Shown: piece by piece, positions 7,201 through 8,797 of the stretch
Numbering within the stretch: the stretch's first letter is position 1
How the letters are laid out: every line of letters begins with the position of its first letter
Assembly (NCBI GenBank): GCA_024763135.1
Contig: JANTGD010000131.1
Location: forward strand, 1-8,797
Origin: Thiotrichales bacterium
Lineage (GTDB): Bacteria > Pseudomonadota > Gammaproteobacteria > UWMA-0217
Direction: 5' to 3'
Length of the DNA stretch: 8,797 bases
The notes under the pieces: model-generated
Seen by the model: the letters and a program-made list of their open reading frames with translations, nothing else
Database searches by the model: none
Told to the model about the DNA's origin: nothing
Program-made: the position numbers and the translations under genes

Positions 7201-7306
7201 CAAGCGCGCCAGACAGAGCCAGTATCTGCTCGATTTGGATCGGCAGGCCCGGCCTGCAGCGTCGCTTCAAGTCGATATGACCCAAGTTGTGGAGGTCACG
7301 CCATGA
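4277..7306 (+). CDS. Exported glucan-water-dikinase-like phosphotransferase (phosphohistidine + PEP/pyruvate-dikinase ATP-binding domains)
   Basis: A protein of about 1009 residues, numbered from the ATG at 4277. Residues 1-58 look like a signal peptide: a long basic n-region with Lys31 and Arg35, a core from Leu39 to Leu53, and cleavage after AFA (Ala58). Residues 59-530 are mostly helical and unrecognised, with a conserved-looking patch RWFCNDG...YACSDHGGG (Cys94, Cys107). A phosphohistidine domain (about 535-620) has EGNALSHVQLLAANLGIP, His568 being the likely phosphate carrier. The ATP-binding domain (about 655-975) has GPKAANLG (Lys664), RSDTNMEDLPGFTGAGL (Arg771, Glu777), ADIEF (Glu956) and QIRP (Gln968, Arg970). 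Histidine domain before ATP domain, plus AGL...VPNV...QVWASPFTERA, resembles glucan, water dikinase; no PEP-binding barrel exists. The acceptor is unknown. Start choice is uncertain: TTG at 4214 and ATG at 4382 are alternatives, the latter losing the basic n-region. Confidence 0.82.
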   Translation: MIKLLTRFSHSPWHSPFARLGYVDGGRLPSKPFARMPVLWAWLLALAVWFVMLSPAFAEQAPAVSPAQAAKYAAWIQQMKTSRKGPFYRIRWFCNDGAILEPKPYACSDHGGGIQHGQWSDQLREIRAAGWQIANVLGEYGREKGRRPTVSREQFKQILMERFLVGYDQGWIFRRARYYRGALQREDEARGEVALVEQWAARLNPDTQDYLLLWEAARLLPGPGKHPNRVTEMRDLATQINSQDANFEALRTKLHADPALADAQAIRQYAATQGAPALQNDYARLATVVESVFETGTLSDALRGTAKHLHHTRLKKYFRQQAATLEHSDAAFARLQLTAQLLETIRMSLPSVSGAGDKQRLLRLGQQIERVVFAELSGLQADLPKASRAERLRWLKEVARSLYGVGLLSAREWQAVQDSLAQLQGTSLSLRHYAREVDYLGRVPQWSTQWLKFHFGEVVTHFAQIEPLSQQMIPARLRGSALHFYSVIIATLKQDADRLSGRESQLFDAHYATGLRALNPGLARGRLREPPVGKAWDSKGIYLLKETTSTLPPVAGIITLDEGNALSHVQLLAANLGIPNVVVSHARLPRLRAHLGEPVVMAVSPGGVVRITTDDASWDAVFETADIPTSALRPNLAKLDLTRTEFLSLSDLRARDSGVIVGPKAANLGELKHFFPDAVSRGLVVPFGRFRAFLEQPLPGTGMTAFAWMKAYYRYIRSVTGEERQGATQRFLSQFHHWIETSTPGVAFRQELAQALENEFGPDGSYALFVRSDTNMEDLPGFTGAGLNKTVPNVVGLDAVIKAIMQVWASPFTERAFAWRQQRMATPENVYPSVLLLETVPVEKSGVLLTFNKLNGEPDAFTVAVSRGIGGAVQGESAEELLVEKSTGRVRLLASATSPRMRIAAPEGGLRLVPVQISDTVLQPDEIERLRSLVQAVELNLPQFDAQGHPTPADIEFGFRQGHLALFQIRPFLRDKRARQSQYLLDLDRQARPAASLQVDMTQVVEVTP
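7291..7296 (+). promoter_or_regulatory. Shine-Dalgarno site of the serine hydrolase gene, inside the dikinase gene
   Basis: GGAGGT lies 6 nt before the ATG at 7303 and within the last codons of the dikinase gene. With the ATGA overlap it indicates translational coupling and fixes the hydrolase start. Confidence 0.85.
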
Positions 7307-8646
7307 AATTGCATGTATTTACAGGTATCGTCCTTGGGCTATTGTCGCTGCTGGCGACGGTTGCCTCGGCATACCCCATCGACGGCTATGACTACACGGG
7401 TATTACCCGGCTTGAAGGGTATCGGCTGGCGCAGTTGGGTAAATCGAATGCACGTCGCTTGCATCCCGGTGCGCGCTTGTCGCTGGAGCAGGTGGATATT
7501 CGATTGCGCGATGCGGCAAACCTGAAGATTCCGCCGGTTGATCCCGAGTTCCAGCGAGAGATTCTGTCGCTTCTGGGGCGCAATGCCAGCCGCTATTCGA
7601 TTGCGATTCTGGATTTGACAGATCGGAGCCATCCCGTGTACGCAGAACATCGTGCCGATGTGGTCTTCAATCCCGGTAGTATCGGTAAGCTTGTCGTCGG
7701 CATGGGGATTTTCAATGAGCTCGCCCGGGCATTTCCTGACGACATTCAGTTGCGTGAGGCGATTCTTCGCGACACGCAGGTAACAGCCGATCGGTTTATT
7801 CATGTCGATACGCACAAGGCGCCATTTTGGAATGCCAAAATTTCGCGCATGATTTATCGACCGATCAAGGAGGGGGATCGCAATTCATTGTGGGGCTGGA
7901 TGGATTGGATGCTATCGCCGAGTTCTAATGCGGCTGCCTCGATAGTCATGAAACAGTTGATGTTATTGCGTCACTTTGGTGCCGGTTACCCGGGCTTTCC
8001 AGAGGATGCCAACGCGTATTTCAAGGAAACACCTCCGGCCCGGCTTGCACAGGATCTGCGCGCGGTACTGGATGCCGCTGTGCAGGACAATGGATTGAAT
8101 TTGAATGAGTTGCGTCAGGGCGGCTTTTTTACGAGCGAGGGTAAGCGGCGTGTACCCACCGGGGGCAGCCGAGCAACACCGCGCGAGCTGCTTCGATTCC
8201 TGCTGAAACTTGAACAAGGCAAGATCGTGGACGACTGGTCGAGCCGGGAATTCAAGCGGTTGTTATATATGACACAAAAACGCATTCGCTACGCATCGTC
8301 TCCTGCGCTCAAGAATGCTGCGGTATATTTCAAGTCCGGTTCTTTGTACCAATGCCGCCCCGAGCCGGGGTTTCAGTGTGGTAAGTATCGCGGCAATAAG
8401 CTCAATCTGCTAAATTCCGTTGCGATTGTTGAATCACCCGCTGGTAGGTCGCCCGGGCTGTTCTACCTGGTGGTGGTGTCGTCCAATGTACTTAAGGAAA
8501 ATGCTGCGGTCGCGCATCAGACCCTGGCAACTTACATTGAGCGCCTGATGCGGCGTCGCCATCCCGAAATTCCCGCCAATGAAAAACCGCTGCTGAAACC
8601 CTTGCACCCACCGGTCAATCGAGTGGGCGTCTCGGTACCCGACTGA
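7303..8646 (+). CDS. Exported SxxK serine hydrolase (beta-lactamase / penicillin-binding-protein fold)
   Basis: A 447-residue protein with a Sec signal peptide (Lys2, hydrophobic core, probable cleavage after ASA at Ala23). It has the three active-site motifs of the penicillin-recognising serine enzymes in the right order: SIGK with nucleophile Ser126 and Lys129, SSN at 207-209, and KSG at 344-346. A segment ATPRELLRFLLKLEQGK (from 291) is placed and spelled like the TTxRDLA... helix of class A beta-lactamases. I cannot place a class A Glu166 equivalent, so it may be a peptidase, transpeptidase or esterase rather than a beta-lactamase. Cys351 and Cys359, just after KSG, could form a disulfide in the periplasm. 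An N-terminal extension of about 60 residues after the signal is not recognised. The start overlaps the stop of the dikinase gene by 4 bp, so the two are co-translated and probably work together or on the same envelope substrate. Confidence 0.88.
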   Translation: MKLHVFTGIVLGLLSLLATVASAYPIDGYDYTGITRLEGYRLAQLGKSNARRLHPGARLSLEQVDIRLRDAANLKIPPVDPEFQREILSLLGRNASRYSIAILDLTDRSHPVYAEHRADVVFNPGSIGKLVVGMGIFNELARAFPDDIQLREAILRDTQVTADRFIHVDTHKAPFWNAKISRMIYRPIKEGDRNSLWGWMDWMLSPSSNAAASIVMKQLMLLRHFGAGYPGFPEDANAYFKETPPARLAQDLRAVLDAAVQDNGLNLNELRQGGFFTSEGKRRVPTGGSRATPRELLRFLLKLEQGKIVDDWSSREFKRLLYMTQKRIRYASSPALKNAAVYFKSGSLYQCRPEPGFQCGKYRGNKLNLLNSVAIVESPAGRSPGLFYLVVVSSNVLKENAAVAHQTLATYIERLMRRRHPEIPANEKPLLKPLHPPVNRVGVSVPD

Positions 8647-8797
8647 CCTGTGGTGCCTTACGAGCTGCTCCGAAAATAATCACAAGGCCGATCAATTCAG
8701 CCTAAAAATCTCAGTTGGGCGCAAAAAAGACGCGTAAGATATTGGTGTGCATGGTGAATCGGAAAAACTCGTGGTCACCTTATTGGTGATGAGAGGT
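8647..8797. other. Downstream flank of the operon, no gene seen
   Basis: The 151 bp after the hydrolase stop hold no credible reading frame. A small hairpin (TCACC 8775-8779, loop TTATT, GGTGA 8785-8789) near the edge is not followed by a T-tract within the window. TAAGAT at 8735-8740 could be a -10 box for a gene beyond the edge, but no matching -35 is found. No clear intrinsic terminator for the operon is visible. Confidence 0.5.

Noticed and set aside
4277..7306. Naming the large gene as PEP synthase (ppsA) or pyruvate phosphate dikinase
   Set aside because: Those enzymes have the ATP domain first, then the histidine domain, then a PEP-binding barrel. Here the order is histidine domain then ATP domain, the barrel is absent and a signal peptide is present.
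7303..8646. Calling the serine hydrolase an antibiotic-resistance beta-lactamase
   Set aside because: The SxxK, SxN and KSG motifs are shared by peptidases and transpeptidases; no clear class A Glu166 motif is seen, and the operon context is not that of a resistance gene.
8775..8789. Hairpin near the right edge as an intrinsic terminator
   Set aside because: The stem is only 5 bp, AT/GC mixed, lies about 130 bp after the stop codon and has no following T-tract before the window ends.

Overview
The window is a stretch of bacterial chromosome, most likely from a free-living Gammaproteobacterium or close relative. This is inferred from the moderate GC content, the style of the protein sequences and clear Shine-Dalgarno sites; no marker gene fixes the taxon. 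It holds five convincing genes, all on the + strand, separated by unusually structured intergenic DNA. I see no rRNA, tRNA, CRISPR array or intact insertion sequence.

Layout: 1-412 is non-coding or doubtful, with a leader and a strong ribosome binding site for the first gene. At 413-1348 is a Tat-exported aldo/keto reductase with an intact catalytic tetrad. A 169-bp spacer built around inverted repeats follows. At 1518-2795 is a 12-helix membrane protein of the NTP/NDP-exchange (ATP/ADP translocase-like) transporter group. The next spacer (2796-3153) carries a nearly perfect 19-bp inverted repeat and a 14-bp palindrome. At 3154-3930 is a class I SAM-dependent methyltransferase. Another 346-bp spacer leads to a two-gene operon: a large exported dikinase-like protein (4277-7306) that overlaps by 4 bp an exported SxxK serine hydrolase of the beta-lactamase/penicillin-binding fold (7303-8646). 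The last 151 bp show no gene.

The most interesting part is the operon at 4277-8646. The first protein has a signal peptide, a long unrecognised N-terminal region with two cysteines, a phosphohistidine domain and then a C-terminal ATP-grasp-like domain. This is the domain order of glucan, water dikinase, not that of PEP synthase, and no PEP/pyruvate-binding barrel is present. It appears to be sent out of the cytoplasm, where ATP is normally scarce. It is translationally coupled to a second exported protein with the full SxxK / SxN / KSG active-site set. A joint role on a cell-envelope or periplasmic substrate is the natural guess, but it is only inference. The exported reductase and the putative nucleotide transporter nearby are suggestive neighbours, but they are separated by spacers and need not belong to the same system.
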